Of a stretch of DNA of 64,000 bases, positions 1 through 9,106 are shown one piece after another. The notes under the pieces were generated by a model. That model made no database searches, was not told the origin of the DNA, and saw only the letters and a list, made by a program, of their open reading frames with translations. The translations under genes and the position numbers were made by a program. Source of the stretch: Chloroflexus aggregans DSM 9485 (GTDB lineage: Bacteria; Chloroflexota; Chloroflexia; Chloroflexales; Chloroflexaceae); the NCBI RefSeq assembly GCF_000021945.1, contig NC_011831.1:964001-1028000 (forward strand), in the 5' to 3' direction. How positions within the stretch are numbered: position 1 is the first letter of the stretch; each line of letters begins with the position of its first letter.

Positions 1-491
1 TTGCGATACAGGTTAATCATCCCCCCCGTCCCTCACCAATGGCCCGATTAGCATCGGGCCTACGCACCATTCTACGCTGCTCGATTCGCCCCGTCTTGAC
101 CGTACCATGCGTTGTAGATCGTGTCGAACGAATATTATTAGCCTACGACGGGAGCCGCAAAGCGGAAGAAGCGCTCTACCTTGCAGCGTACCTGGCAGTG
201 CGTTGGCATCTGGTGTTGAATGTCGTCACCGTCCTCGACGGACAAGCGAGTGCTGAAGCAGTTCGGCTCCGTGCCTTTAGCTATCTCGAACAACGCAACA
301 TCGCTGCCGGGTATATCGTCGAGCGTGGTGAACCGGCTTCGGCAATTATCTTCGCTGCTGAACAGACCCGATCTGACCTTCTCATCATGGGCGGATATAG
401 TCATCGTGATCCGTTCAGCGATCTGGTGCTCGGCTCAACCGCCGAGGCGGTATTGCGCACCCGCCGTCTCCCCACGATCATCTGCCAATAA
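1..491 (+). CDS. Universal stress protein, 5'-truncated by the window edge (tandem UspA domains)
   Basis: The reading frame is open to the first base, so the ATG at 39 is probably internal. The residues around it ([17 protein letters not shown]) look like the end of a first Usp domain, where family members carry a conserved xPVLxV strand. A second Usp domain follows: it opens with RILLAYDGS and ends with [17 protein letters not shown]. Usp proteins are cytoplasmic nucleotide-binding stress proteins. The ATP-binding signature G-x2-G-x9-G-S/T is only partly kept in the second domain ([18 protein letters not shown]), so ATP binding by this half is uncertain. The gene lies in front of radC, 86 bases from its chosen start. 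The 5' part and the first domain's ligand site are outside the window. Confidence 0.85.
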   Translation, partial: AIQVNHPPRPSPMARLASGLRTILRCSIRPVLTVPCVVDRVERILLAYDGSRKAEEALYLAAYLAVRWHLVLNVVTVLDGQASAEAVRLRAFSYLEQRNIAAGYIVERGEPASAIIFAAEQTRSDLLIMGGYSHRDPFSDLVLGSTAEAVLRTRRLPTIICQ

Positions 492-577
492 TCCAACAAA
501 AATGGCAACATTCGGCGCATCTTTTGGCGCGCTCAAACGGTGTATATATAGAACCGGAATTGCAGCGCGAGGAATGC

Positions 578-1267
578 ATGGTATCACTACGAATGCACGA
601 ACTGCCGGTCAACGATCAACCGCGCGAACGACTGGCCCGTCTAGGCGCCGGTGCGTTAAGCGATGCTGAGTTACTGGCTATCTTGTTACGAGTTGGGATC
701 AGTGGCACCAACGTCTTGCAGCTAGCCCAACAGCTTCTCGGCGAATATGGCGGTTGGATAGGGTTACAGGTCGCCGATTACAACGATCTCTGTCGGCGCA
801 CGGGGATCGGAGCGAGCAAAGCAGCAACTATCAAAGCGGCGCTTGAAATTGGTCGGCGTTTAGCCCGGAGTAGCGTCGAAGAACGCTATCCCATTCGCTC
901 ACCCGGTGACGTCGCTGCGTTATTGATGGTTGAAATGAGTCATCTTGACCAAGAGCACCTCCGCACCGTTCTGCTCGATACCAAGCACCGTGTGCAGCAG
1001 ATCAACACGGTATATATCGGTAGTCTCAACTCGGCAACCATCCGCATCGGAGAGGTCTTCAAAGAAGCGGTACGACGCAACAGTGCTGCGATCATTGTGG
1101 TGCATAACCATCCTTCCGGTGAGGCAACACCTTCACCCGAAGACATTCAAGTGACACGCCAACTCGTAGCCGCCGGTCGGCTACTCGACATCGAAGTCCT
1201 CGACCACCTGATCATCGGACGCGGGCAGTATGTCAGCCTCCGTGAGCGAGGGATCGGGTTTGAGTAG
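578..1267 (+). CDS. radC: RadC/JAB1-type MPN-domain protein
   Basis: This 229-residue protein has the RadC layout: an N-terminal helix-hairpin-helix-like region (residues about 20-90, with [18 protein letters not shown]) and a C-terminal MPN/JAMM metalloprotease-like domain. The metal-binding motif [14 protein letters not shown] spans residues 176-189 and keeps both His and the Asp. RadC was once called a DNA repair protein, but its biochemical role is unsettled. A longer frame opens at 524. The ATG at 578 was chosen because a GAGGA ribosome site lies four bases upstream and the next residues ([19 protein letters not shown]) match the usual RadC start. It converges with prs, whose stop is 54 bases away. 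Confidence 0.93.
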   Translation: MVSLRMHELPVNDQPRERLARLGAGALSDAELLAILLRVGISGTNVLQLAQQLLGEYGGWIGLQVADYNDLCRRTGIGASKAATIKAALEIGRRLARSSVEERYPIRSPGDVAALLMVEMSHLDQEHLRTVLLDTKHRVQQINTVYIGSLNSATIRIGEVFKEAVRRNSAAIIVVHNHPSGEATPSPEDIQVTRQLVAAGRLLDIEVLDHLIIGRGQYVSLRERGIGFE

Positions 1268-1321
1268 GAAAACAATTGTACGATAACGAGTAGGATGCTG
1301 CGCCAACTGCCCACCTCCAAC

Positions 1322-2320
1322 CTAGCTCAGAGCCGGATGGCGACGGTGTTGGAAAATTGTATCAACACTGACTCCACTATGGATACGCTGGATCACCTCG
1401 GCAATCAACGTACTGACCGAGAGGATGGTCAAACCGGGCCAACGCCGTTCGGGAGCCACCGGCAACGTATCAGTAACAACAAGCTCGCGGATCGAGCTAG
1501 CACGCAGACGTTCAACGGCATTACCGGCAAACACCGGGTGAACGCAGCAAGCGTAAATCTCGCGGGCACCTTCCTTCTCCAACAACTGCACCACTTCGAG
1601 GATCGAACTACCGGTAGCGATCTCATCATCAACGATCACACAGCGTTTTCCGCGCACATCACCGATCAGATTCAGAATCTCCGGCACCGTCAGCGAACCA
1701 TCGGTACGGTCGAAATGCTGCATACGACGTTTTTCGGCAATTGCCAACGGCGCATTGAGCGCCTCGGCGAAATTACGTGCGCGCTTGGCAAAACCCACAT
1801 CTGGCGACACGACGATCAGATCGTCCCAACCCTTATCGGCAAAATACCGCACCAACAAATTCATCGCCGTGAGTTCGTCCATGGGAATCGAAAAGAACCC
1901 TTGGATTTGACCGGCGTGGAGATCAATCGTCATCACCTGATGAGCACCGGCCACCTGGATCATATCGGCGAGCAAGCGGGCGGTAATCGGCACCCGTGGT
2001 TGATCCTTCTTATCGGTACGGCCATAGGCATAATACGGAATAACGGCAGTAATCCGACCAGCCGAAGCCCGTTTGCACGCATCGAGCATAATCAATAATT
2101 CCATAATTTTATCGCTCAGATTGGGCATCGATAATGACTGAATCACAAAAACATCTTTTTCACGCACGCTTTCGTTAAGTTTGACAAAGATGTTTTCGTT
2201 ACTAAACTTGACAATCGTCACATCACCAAGTGGCACACCGAGGCGTTCGCTGATTGCACGCGCGAGCATCGGGTTTCCACTCCCGGTAAAGATCCGCATC
2301 TCATCGAAACGGCTGCCCAT
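1322..2320 (-). CDS. prs: Ribose-phosphate pyrophosphokinase (PRPP synthetase)
   Basis: It makes 5-phosphoribosyl 1-diphosphate from ribose 5-phosphate and ATP, feeding purine, pyrimidine, histidine, tryptophan and NAD synthesis in the cytoplasm. Diagnostic motifs are all present: PYYAYGRTDKKDQPR (95-109), DLHAGQIQGFF (133-143) and the PRPP-binding loop VDDEIATGSS (230-239). The length of 332 residues is slightly more than the usual 310-320, with a few extra residues at each end. An AGGAGG ribosome site is seven bases before the ATG. It is the last gene of a five-gene minus-strand operon and starts 30 bases after the preceding small gene. The pairing with surface-type proteins in one operon is unusual and may be only positional. 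Confidence 0.97.
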   Translation of the reverse strand: MGSRFDEMRIFTGSGNPMLARAISERLGVPLGDVTIVKFSNENIFVKLNESVREKDVFVIQSLSMPNLSDKIMELLIMLDACKRASAGRITAVIPYYAYGRTDKKDQPRVPITARLLADMIQVAGAHQVMTIDLHAGQIQGFFSIPMDELTAMNLLVRYFADKGWDDLIVVSPDVGFAKRARNFAEALNAPLAIAEKRRMQHFDRTDGSLTVPEILNLIGDVRGKRCVIVDDEIATGSSILEVVQLLEKEGAREIYACCVHPVFAGNAVERLRASSIRELVVTDTLPVAPERRWPGLTILSVSTLIAEVIQRIHSGVSVDTIFQHRRHPALS

Positions 2321-2350
2321 TCTTCTTCCTCCTTATGGTGTGGGTACCGG

Positions 2351-2806
2351 TTAGGCAGAATTAGCCTCGATAGCAAACAACGCTAAAACATCTGTACGCA
2401 ACAAATGCCAACCATTTGGCAAGCCGTTCGTTGCCGGCACATCATCATAGGCAATATGTAATGCGACAAAGTCAGGTTGACGAATAAACACTGCCAATAA
2501 CCGTGCAGGTGAGAGAGCGACTAATCGCGGCGAACGCGCCAAGCCGGTGCTTTGGGCAAAACTGACCGCAGCATCAGCACTGAGAAAAGCGAGCAAACGA
2601 CGCACCCGCGGTTGGGTGGATGCGGTTGTCGTTTGCGATGTCGTTCGTTTCTCTGTACGATAGACATACAACAGATTTGGAAACACTTGACCATCGGCGA
2701 TCAACCGCTGCCGTAACCGATCCAAGCCGCTCGGCACACAAGCCGGATCACCACCGGCTTGCTGTACTACAGCGACCAATAGCGCTATATCGGTGTACAC
2801 CGTCAT
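2351..2806 (-). CDS. Hypothetical 151-residue protein (possibly SseB-like)
   Basis: I do not recognise a firm family. The protein is soluble, with no signal peptide or membrane segment. The middle (LLAFLSADAAVSFAQSTG) followed by a Leu/Ala-rich stretch and FVALHIAYDD recalls the N-terminal SseB fold, in which a threshold strand, a helix and a second strand repeat; this is a weak resemblance only. A GGAG ribosome site precedes the ATG. It lies 24 bases downstream of the LGFP-like gene and 30 bases upstream of prs, on the same strand, so it is very likely co-transcribed with them. Confidence 0.75.
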   Translation of the reverse strand: MTVYTDIALLVAVVQQAGGDPACVPSGLDRLRQRLIADGQVFPNLLYVYRTEKRTTSQTTTASTQPRVRRLLAFLSADAAVSFAQSTGLARSPRLVALSPARLLAVFIRQPDFVALHIAYDDVPATNGLPNGWHLLRTDVLALFAIEANSA

Positions 2807-2830
2807 TCGTCTCTCCGTGGTGATGGCCTC

Positions 2831-3682
2831 CTAGGGTACCGGTGTTGGTCGGGGCTGCACCGTCTGCGGACGCGGCTCACCGAAATAGAGCGCCGAACCG
2901 AGAAGGCCTAACTGAACGACATAGGGCGTACCGGCTGCTGCAGGATGCAACTCAAACCGCGCTCGCTCAAAATACTGCACACGGAAGGCCCGACCATCGG
3001 GTTGTACTTCATCAAACTCTGCACTAATCGGATAGCCAAACGATTGCAGACCGCCATTCTCTTCCCAATACTGTAAGAAGAGGCCACCTACGCCAAAGCC
3101 CGTCTCTGGAAAATAACGGAGATCGGGACGGGACTCAAAGGGATCGGGACGGAGAAAGGTACGTCCGGCAACATATTCCACACCAACTAACCCGATTTGA
3201 AACTCGTAAGGTGTACCGCTCAGTTCAGGCCAATACTCAACGCGGGCGCGTTCAAACCACTGCACCTCGCGCCCGTTGTACAGCAGCGCCGGGCTAATCG
3301 GCAACCCTAGTCGGCGCAAACCACCGAGCTGTTCGTAGGCAGCGGCGAATCGTGGCGCTACATCAACGACGGTCGTCGGTACCGACGGTACGCTACCGGC
3401 AACTGGAGCAACGGTCGGCGGTTGCAAGATGAGATCCCGCGGTGCCAACCGACTTTGGGGGCGTGCGGAAAGCGACCAGCCGGTGATACCGAACACCAAC
3501 AGTACCAGGATGACGATTACCAATACCCCCAACAGCACCAGCATCCCGGTACGCAACCGATCGTTGAGCAAGAAACGCCGACGGATTGGGCGAGTTTCGG
3601 TCGTAACCGATGCGTTACCGGCACCGCTGCGTTCGGTACCGGACGGCGATGGATTAGACGAAGGCGAGACGGTCTCACTCAT
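2831..3682 (-). CDS. Membrane-anchored protein with two LGFP-like modules
   Basis: A Ser/Pro/Thr-rich cytoplasmic N-terminus (residues 1-40) ends with basic residues and is followed by one strong membrane helix (about 45-68). The remaining 200 residues should be outside the membrane. They contain two related modules, each with a G-x-P-I-S element, a Q-x-F-E-R-A-R-x-E segment and a final (L/I)GL(L/V)G; the second starts with RYFPETG and YWEENGG. The pattern is similar to LGFP cell-surface repeats, which are thought to bind cell-wall or glycan ligands; that link is inference. The same module occurs twice in the neighbouring secreted subtilase. The gene starts nine bases after the HIT gene stop, with AGGAG overlapping that stop. 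The C-terminus is Pro-rich. Confidence 0.85.
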   Translation of the reverse strand: MSETVSPSSNPSPSGTERSGAGNASVTTETRPIRRRFLLNDRLRTGMLVLLGVLVIVILVLLVFGITGWSLSARPQSRLAPRDLILQPPTVAPVAGSVPSVPTTVVDVAPRFAAAYEQLGGLRRLGLPISPALLYNGREVQWFERARVEYWPELSGTPYEFQIGLVGVEYVAGRTFLRPDPFESRPDLRYFPETGFGVGGLFLQYWEENGGLQSFGYPISAEFDEVQPDGRAFRVQYFERARFELHPAAAGTPYVVQLGLLGSALYFGEPRPQTVQPRPTPVP

Positions 3683-3691
3683 AGGATGCTC

Positions 3692-4099
3692 CTAGAGATG
3701 AGCGATAATCTCATCAGCAACCGCGCGCAGATCATCAGCGGTCGCAGTGCCGGGACGCCACAGTTTTACCGAGCGATCACCTTCCCAGCGCGGGATAATG
3801 TGGATATGAAAGTGAAACACCACCTGACCGGCAGCCGAACCGTTATTTTGAATAATATTGAAGCCATCGGGTTTCAGCGCCGCGACAATCGCCCGTGCAA
3901 CCCGTTGGGTTGTCAGCGCAGTTGCAGTAACCAATTCCGGCGGTAAATCGAGCAAACCGGGTAATTCAGGCTTGGCAATCACCAGTGTATGGCCACGAGC
4001 CGCCGGATTAATGTCGAGAAAGGCCAGCGTCAATTCATCTTCGTATAACTTAAACGCCGGAATCTCACCACGCACAATACGGGTAAAAACCGATGTCAT
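3692..4099 (-). CDS. HIT-family nucleotide hydrolase/transferase
   Basis: A 135-residue histidine-triad protein with the catalytic H-x-H-x-H motif HFHIHIIP at 96-103 and the typical N-terminal IVRGEIPA and FLDINPAARGHTLVI segments. Such Hint-type enzymes hydrolyse nucleoside phosphoramidates and related adenylates in the cytoplasm. Its ATG overlaps the stop of the upstream flippase-like gene (shared ATGA), and GGAGG lies just before the start, indicating translational coupling. Length and motifs are standard; the physiological substrate cannot be told. Confidence 0.95.
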   Translation of the reverse strand: MTSVFTRIVRGEIPAFKLYEDELTLAFLDINPAARGHTLVIAKPELPGLLDLPPELVTATALTTQRVARAIVAALKPDGFNIIQNNGSAAGQVVFHFHIHIIPRWEGDRSVKLWRPGTATADDLRAVADEIIAHL

Positions 4100-5115
4100 A
4101 ACACCTCCGAAATATCTAGCACTGCCCGATCATCCTGCGGTCCAGAATGACGACCTAGCCATGCCAATGCTATCACGCCGAGCAACACGCCGAACCAAAG
4201 GGTACAAAAGCGAATCACGATGGTTGCCGTCGTCGCTGCACTCGCGCTCACGCCAACCAATGCGAGTAACAGACCGACACTACTCACCTCTGAGGCACCC
4301 AAGCCACCGGGTAAGAAGGAAACCAAGCCCAACAGCGTACTGGCGGCAAAAATAAAGGTTGCCTGCAACAGCAGCAACCACGATGGTTCACTCCCCACCC
4401 CCATTAGAACAAAGAAAAAGGCAAGACACTCAAAGCCCCATGAGATCACGCTGAGCAGGGTGGAGACGAGCAAAATCCGCCAATCAAGAAGTTGGGCCGT
4501 TGTGGTATAGATCGTCTCCAGACGCGGCGCAATCCACCGACCGAACGGCAGACGGGCAACCAGCCGGATTATGGTCAATGCTAATGATTGACGTTGGACA
4601 ACGATCACCCCGGCTACTGTCAGCACAACGAGCACGACAAAGAGCGGACGCGCAGGCGGGTAGAGTGTCAATCCCAACCCCATCAGCAAGAGCATAGCAA
4701 TACCATCGGTAAGCCGTTCGGCCAGCACAATGGGCGCCGAACGACTGATCGGCGTACCGTTACGCTGACGCAAGAGAAACGATTTAAGCACCTCTCCCAT
4801 CTTGCCCGGCGTTACCGACATCACCAGGCCGGCGGTAAAGATCAGGCCGCTGGTGGTATGATCGATACTGTGATCGAGTTTGAGGTAGCGGAGGTAATAA
4901 TCCCATTTGAGCCACCGCAGCCAGTAGTTGATAACGGTACCGATCAAGATCAGCGGCAAGAGCAGCCAATCGAAGGCAAGCAGATCATCACCCACAGCAC
5001 GCAGATCGCTGAACAGACTGATCAAGATGATGACAGCGATCCCGATCACCAGTGAGGTAAGTATCGATTTGCGCAGCCCGGCGCGCAGCGAGGTTGTAGC
5101 ACTTTTTTGTTCCAT
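4096..5115 (-). CDS. Lysylphosphatidylglycerol synthase TM-region/flippase-like membrane protein (UPF0104 type)
   Basis: The 339-residue protein has about eight membrane segments and the family hallmarks YWLRWLKWDYYLR, a PGKMGEVLKSFLLR loop near residue 105, and LPGGLGASEVS near 270. Members of this family correspond to the membrane part of MprF and are believed to flip or move lipids; the soluble aminoacyl-transferase half of MprF is absent here. It is first in a five-gene operon. There is no Shine-Dalgarno sequence before the ATG; instead a perfect TGCTATAAT promoter element ends nine bases upstream, so the transcript is probably leaderless. The start is supported by the charged N-terminus preceding the first helix. 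Confidence 0.9.
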   Translation of the reverse strand: MEQKSATTSLRAGLRKSILTSLVIGIAVIILISLFSDLRAVGDDLLAFDWLLLPLILIGTVINYWLRWLKWDYYLRYLKLDHSIDHTTSGLIFTAGLVMSVTPGKMGEVLKSFLLRQRNGTPISRSAPIVLAERLTDGIAMLLLMGLGLTLYPPARPLFVVLVVLTVAGVIVVQRQSLALTIIRLVARLPFGRWIAPRLETIYTTTAQLLDWRILLVSTLLSVISWGFECLAFFFVLMGVGSEPSWLLLLQATFIFAASTLLGLVSFLPGGLGASEVSSVGLLLALVGVSASAATTATIVIRFCTLWFGVLLGVIALAWLGRHSGPQDDRAVLDISEVL

Positions 5116-5124
5116 AGCGGCTCA

Positions 5125-5133
5125 ATTATAGCA
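5125..5133 (-). promoter_or_regulatory. Extended -10 promoter element for the minus-strand operon
   Basis: On the minus strand the bases read TGCTATAAT, a perfect extended -10 box (TGnTATAAT). No convincing -35 box is found 16-18 bases further upstream, as expected for extended -10 promoters. The last T is nine bases before the ATG of the 4096-5115 gene, so transcription should begin within a few bases of that start codon. Confidence 0.6.
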
Positions 5134-5255
5134 CAAGGGTACTGACAGCAGTTGACCGGTGATAGTACTTTGAGGTCATGTAGGAGACATACCAAGAGGT
5201 GTATGATGTAGAATGGAGACACATAACATTGCCGTATGCACTTCAGGAAGCCCGT

Positions 5256-7049
5256 ATGCGTATCCACCTTATCTGCTTGTGCCTGATTGCCTTACTCACC
5301 GGTGTGATCCCGCCCACCCCTGTACAAGCTGCTGATACAACCGATCTGATCGTCAAAGTTACCGCTGCACGCTACGCCTCGACGGTCGGGCGTATGCTTG
5401 GTGCCTACCAGATCAGGAGGATCGGCGAACAGACCTATCTGATGTACTTGCCGGACGGCATGCCGGCAACGTTCGCCGAGAGACGGATACGGAGCGCGGA
5501 GGGCGTTATCTACGCCGTCCCTGACTATGAGCGCACAGTCAGCCGGACACCGAACGACGTGTTGCTGCCCAAACAATGGTCACTCGGTACGATGGGTGTA
5601 TACGATGCGTGGGAGATCACCACCGGTAGTCCGTTGCCCATCGCAGTGATCGATACCGGGGTTGATGCCGGTCACCCTGAGCTATCCGGGCGGGTACTCG
5701 GTGGTTTCAATGCGATCACCGGGAGCACCGATGCCAGCGATGACAATGGGCATGGCACTGCTGTTGCAGGGCTAATCGCTGCCGCCGGTGACAACGGTGA
5801 AGGCATTGCCGGGCTGTGTTGGAGCTGCCTGATTATTCCGGTCAAGGCTTGTTTGAGCAACGGACGTTGCCGTGATTCGAGTGTCATTAGTGCCATCCGT
5901 TGGGCTACCGACAACGGCGCACGCATCATTAATCTGAGTCTGGGAGGAAGTTTTGACTCGCCTGCACTACGCGATGCCGTGCGTTATGCGAGTGCGCGAG
6001 GTGTCTTGGTGGTAGCAGCGAGTGGTAACGAGCGTGCGGATGGCAATGCACCCAATTATCCGGCTGCCTACCCTGAAACGATTGCCGTTGGGGCGACCGG
6101 CTATAACGATGAAGTTACCAGTTTCTCGAACACCGGCAATTTCATCGATCTCGTTGCACCGGGGATCGATATTGCGACGACCTTACCCAACAACAGGTAT
6201 GCCATCGTAACCGGAACTTCCTTTGCCGGGCCATTTGTTGTGGGAGCGGCAGCACTGGTGATGGCGATTCGTCCCGACCTATCGCACAACGATGTCCGTT
6301 GTATTCTCGCTATTTCTACCGATGACCGTGGGACACCGGGCCGTGATGACGAGTATGGCTACGGGCGTTTGAACGTTTGGCATGCCGTTATGACGGCAAG
6401 TACCTACGGCGGCTGCCCGCTCGGCGCACCAACGACAACCGGTAACCGCGATTTCGATCCCTTTGCGCGGGTAGACCCACCGAGTGATGGTCGTTACTAC
6501 TTCCCGGAAACCGGTCATACACTCGGCGGTGGCTTCCGCACGTATTGGGAGCAGAATGGTGGGCTACCGATTTTCGGTTTTCCAATCAGTGAAGAGTTTA
6601 CCGAAATCGGCAGCGATGGAAAACCGGTTACAGTTCAATATTTCGAGCGTCATCGTTTTGAGTGGCGGCCAGAGAACACGCCACCGTACCACGTCCTGCT
6701 GTCACGGATGGGTGATGATCTCTTGCGTCGGCAAGGTCGGGATTGGTATACCTTTGAACGGAGCGGTCCGATTCAGGGTTGCCTCTACTTTGCCGAAACA
6801 AATCAGGCACTATGTGAGCCGTTCTTGAGCTATTGGCGGAACCATGGGCTTGAATTCGATGGCAAACCCGGCAAGAGCTATGCCGAGAGCCTCGCATTGT
6901 TCGGTTTACCACTCTCTATGCCGCGCATTGAAGAGACGCAACCCGGCAAGGTTTTGATCGTGCAGTGGTTTGAGCGCGCCCGCTTCGAGTTACATCCCGA
7001 TGGAAGTGTGTTGCTGGGATTGTTGGGGAATGAGCTGGTCGGACGATAA
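5256..7049 (+). CDS. Secreted subtilisin-like serine protease (S8) with C-terminal LGFP-like modules
   Basis: The frame is open from 5199, but the ATG at 5256 gives a clean signal peptide (MRIHLICLCLIALLTG, ending at PVQA near residue 25) and has GGAAG upstream. A short propeptide-like region is followed by the S8 domain with the full catalytic triad: Asp133 in VIDTGVD, His166 in NGHGTAVAG and Ser322 in GTSFAGP. A short Cys-containing loop follows GLCWSC. The last 200 residues hold two modules related to those of the 2831-3682 protein (YYFPETGH, YWEQNGG, FGFPISEE, QYFERHRFE, then YFAETNQ, FGLPLS, QWFERARFE, LLGLLGNE). The shared module suggests attachment of the protease to the same surface ligand. 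It is transcribed divergently from the operon carrying the anchored partner. Confidence 0.93.
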   Translation: MRIHLICLCLIALLTGVIPPTPVQAADTTDLIVKVTAARYASTVGRMLGAYQIRRIGEQTYLMYLPDGMPATFAERRIRSAEGVIYAVPDYERTVSRTPNDVLLPKQWSLGTMGVYDAWEITTGSPLPIAVIDTGVDAGHPELSGRVLGGFNAITGSTDASDDNGHGTAVAGLIAAAGDNGEGIAGLCWSCLIIPVKACLSNGRCRDSSVISAIRWATDNGARIINLSLGGSFDSPALRDAVRYASARGVLVVAASGNERADGNAPNYPAAYPETIAVGATGYNDEVTSFSNTGNFIDLVAPGIDIATTLPNNRYAIVTGTSFAGPFVVGAAALVMAIRPDLSHNDVRCILAISTDDRGTPGRDDEYGYGRLNVWHAVMTASTYGGCPLGAPTTTGNRDFDPFARVDPPSDGRYYFPETGHTLGGGFRTYWEQNGGLPIFGFPISEEFTEIGSDGKPVTVQYFERHRFEWRPENTPPYHVLLSRMGDDLLRRQGRDWYTFERSGPIQGCLYFAETNQALCEPFLSYWRNHGLEFDGKPGKSYAESLALFGLPLSMPRIEETQPGKVLIVQWFERARFELHPDGSVLLGLLGNELVGR

Positions 7050-7163
7050 CGGCCTAACCGGTGACCATCGTCATAGCCGGATCAGGACGTGCGCCACTCG
7101 TCGGAGGTATGCTTGATCTGGTATCTTGAACATGGATAGCTTTAAGATTGGAGATAACTACAA

Positions 7164-7820
7164 TTGATACGTATGTCCCAACACACACCTTCAGAACACT
7201 TCTCACCTGACGAAGAGCGGATTAACATTATCACCCATGGCGCCGGCGCGGTGCTTAGTGCAATCGCCGGTATCGTCTTAGTCGGTGCGATCTGGCAACG
7301 CGGTGATGGCTGGCAACTGGCCGGCACGATGACCTTCTGCGTTACGCTCACCTTACTCTATCTTGCTTCAACGCTGTACCATGCCAGCCGCGAACCGCGT
7401 CGCCGCGCAATCCTCGAGATTTTCGATCATAGTGCGATCTTTCTGCTGATTGCAGGCACCTACACACCGTTTACCCTGATCAGCCTACGCGGCACGTGGG
7501 GATGGATCTTGTTTGGTCTGGTGTGGGGGTTGGCGCTGGCCGGAGTTGTCATGAAGCTCTTTCTCACCGGACGGTTCCGTATTCTCTCAACCCTCGTCTA
7601 CATCGCACTTGGGTGGATCGTCGTTGTCGCGGCTGATAAAGTGCTTAATACCTTGAACCCCACTACCATTGGCTTATTGCTCGCCGGTGGGATTGCGTAT
7701 ACTGCCGGGACACCATTCTACATCCTGTCACGACGCCGCTACATGCACAACATTTGGCACGTGTTTGTCCTTCTTGGCAGCTTGTGTCACTTTGCAGCAG
7801 TTGTATCAATTGTGTTGTAG
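7164..7820 (+). CDS. Hemolysin III/PAQR-type integral membrane protein
   Basis: About 218 residues with seven predicted membrane helices and the conserved family motifs STLYHAS, DHSAIFLLIAGTYTPF and HNIWHVFVLLGSLCHF, whose His and Asp residues are proposed metal ligands in the PAQR superfamily. Bacterial hemolysin III proteins have no firmly known physiological role; some are linked to membrane fluidity. Two starts are possible: TTG at 7164, with GGAG ten bases upstream, and ATG at 7173, which is 19 bases from that site. The TTG is preferred on spacing but the difference is only three residues. Confidence 0.92.
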   Translation: MIRMSQHTPSEHFSPDEERINIITHGAGAVLSAIAGIVLVGAIWQRGDGWQLAGTMTFCVTLTLLYLASTLYHASREPRRRAILEIFDHSAIFLLIAGTYTPFTLISLRGTWGWILFGLVWGLALAGVVMKLFLTGRFRILSTLVYIALGWIVVVAADKVLNTLNPTTIGLLLAGGIAYTAGTPFYILSRRRYMHNIWHVFVLLGSLCHFAAVVSIVL

Positions 7821-7829
7821 GAATATGGA

Positions 7830-8933
7830 TTACCTGACGATACAGCAATTACGTCCACTACGTTTTGCATCGTACAATGCGTGATCGGCGGCAGTGAGAA
7901 GATCGGTAGCATTGGTCATCGTTGCATCACAACAAGCACCACCAACACTTATCGTTACCGGAACGTAGGGCCAGGCTGCTTGCTGTACTGCTCGACGGAT
8001 CCGTTCACCAAGTATCGGGGTGCCTTCAAAACCGGTAGCCGGTAAGATAACTGCAAACTCCTCTCCGCCGTAGCGCGCCACGATATCGTGGCGCCGCACG
8101 TTTTCACGTAACAGTTGCGCCACCATACGCAAAATCTCATCACCGGCCACATGACCAAAGGTGTCGTTGATGGCCTTGAAATGATCGATATCGACCATTA
8201 ACAGCGCCATCGGCACGTTATACCGCAGCGACCGGTCGATTTCTTCTTGTAGTCGCTGTTCAAAACCGCGCCGATTAAGAAGGCCGGTGAGCGGATCGGT
8301 CAGCGCCTGTTGCTGAGCCTGTGCCAATTGTGCCTCAATGCTGAGCAAATAAGCGCGTAACGACAACTTCTCTTGTTCGTTGGTGAGTAATCGCTGTTCA
8401 AGCGCCAGCACATCGCGACGCAATTCGAGTTGACGCACCACTTGTCTCGCTAACACGCGTAACATCTCGATCTGCTCTGGTGTTAGCCGATGTGGCCGGA
8501 CATCAACGACACATACGGTGCCTAATGCATAGCCATTCGGTGTCACTAACGGCGCGCCGGCATAGAAACGAATGTACGGATCGCCGCAGACAAAGGGATT
8601 GTGAGCAAATCGCTCATCGCACGTAGCATCTGGAACAACAAACACGTCATCGGGATAGTTGATCGTATAGGAACAGAAAGCCAACTTGCGATCAACTTCA
8701 CTATCGGTAAAACCCAATCGTGCTTTCGACCATTGGCGGTCGCGGTCGATCAAGTTGACCAAGGCCATTGGCGTTTGGCAAATATACGCTGCTAAACGGA
8801 CGATATCCTCATAAAACTGCTCAGGTAAGGTATCGAGAATATGGTAACTCTCAAGTTCGCGAAGCCGCTCGGTCTCATTTGCTGGGATTGGAGGAAATAA
8901 TCCATCTGGATGTTCCAACGGTGCATCACTCAT
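7830..8933 (-). CDS. GAF-GGDEF diguanylate cyclase
   Basis: From the ATG at 8933 the protein has 367 residues. An N-terminal GAF domain (about 35-165, with LVNLIDRDRQWSKA and CSYTIN) is of the type that binds small ligands or chromophores. A coiled-coil linker (about 170-205) leads to a GGDEF domain. The active site GGEEF is at 289-293 and the inhibitory RxxD site at 280-283, exactly five residues before it, so c-di-GMP synthesis with product feedback is expected. The start was set by AAGGAG seven bases upstream of ATG 8933; a second ATG six bases earlier sits too close to it. It is divergent from the penicillin acylase gene and its 3' end faces the hemolysin III gene with nine bases between. 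Confidence 0.95.
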   Translation of the reverse strand: MSDAPLEHPDGLFPPIPANETERLRELESYHILDTLPEQFYEDIVRLAAYICQTPMALVNLIDRDRQWSKARLGFTDSEVDRKLAFCSYTINYPDDVFVVPDATCDERFAHNPFVCGDPYIRFYAGAPLVTPNGYALGTVCVVDVRPHRLTPEQIEMLRVLARQVVRQLELRRDVLALEQRLLTNEQEKLSLRAYLLSIEAQLAQAQQQALTDPLTGLLNRRGFEQRLQEEIDRSLRYNVPMALLMVDIDHFKAINDTFGHVAGDEILRMVAQLLRENVRRHDIVARYGGEEFAVILPATGFEGTPILGERIRRAVQQAAWPYVPVTISVGGACCDATMTNATDLLTAADHALYDAKRSGRNCCIVR

Positions 8934-9106
8934 AGGCATACTCCTTATCGAGCATATCATACAACATGACGTATTTGACAAATCAATCGCATAATATGAT
9001 GGTAAGGAGTACGCCCGACCGGTACAATCACTTTTTGTGTAGTTATATATGCTACAATCAGTGCCATACCGGGAACAAGCTCAAGTTGAAGGAACGAGGG
9101 GCAACA

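Noticed and set aside
1295-2098. A 267-residue plus-strand frame opposite prs
   Set aside because: prs is certain by motif; the plus frame is a shadow.
8975-9000. TTGACA followed by TATGAT as a promoter for the penicillin acylase gene
   Set aside because: The spacing is 14 bases (11 for TAATAT), too short for a standard promoter.
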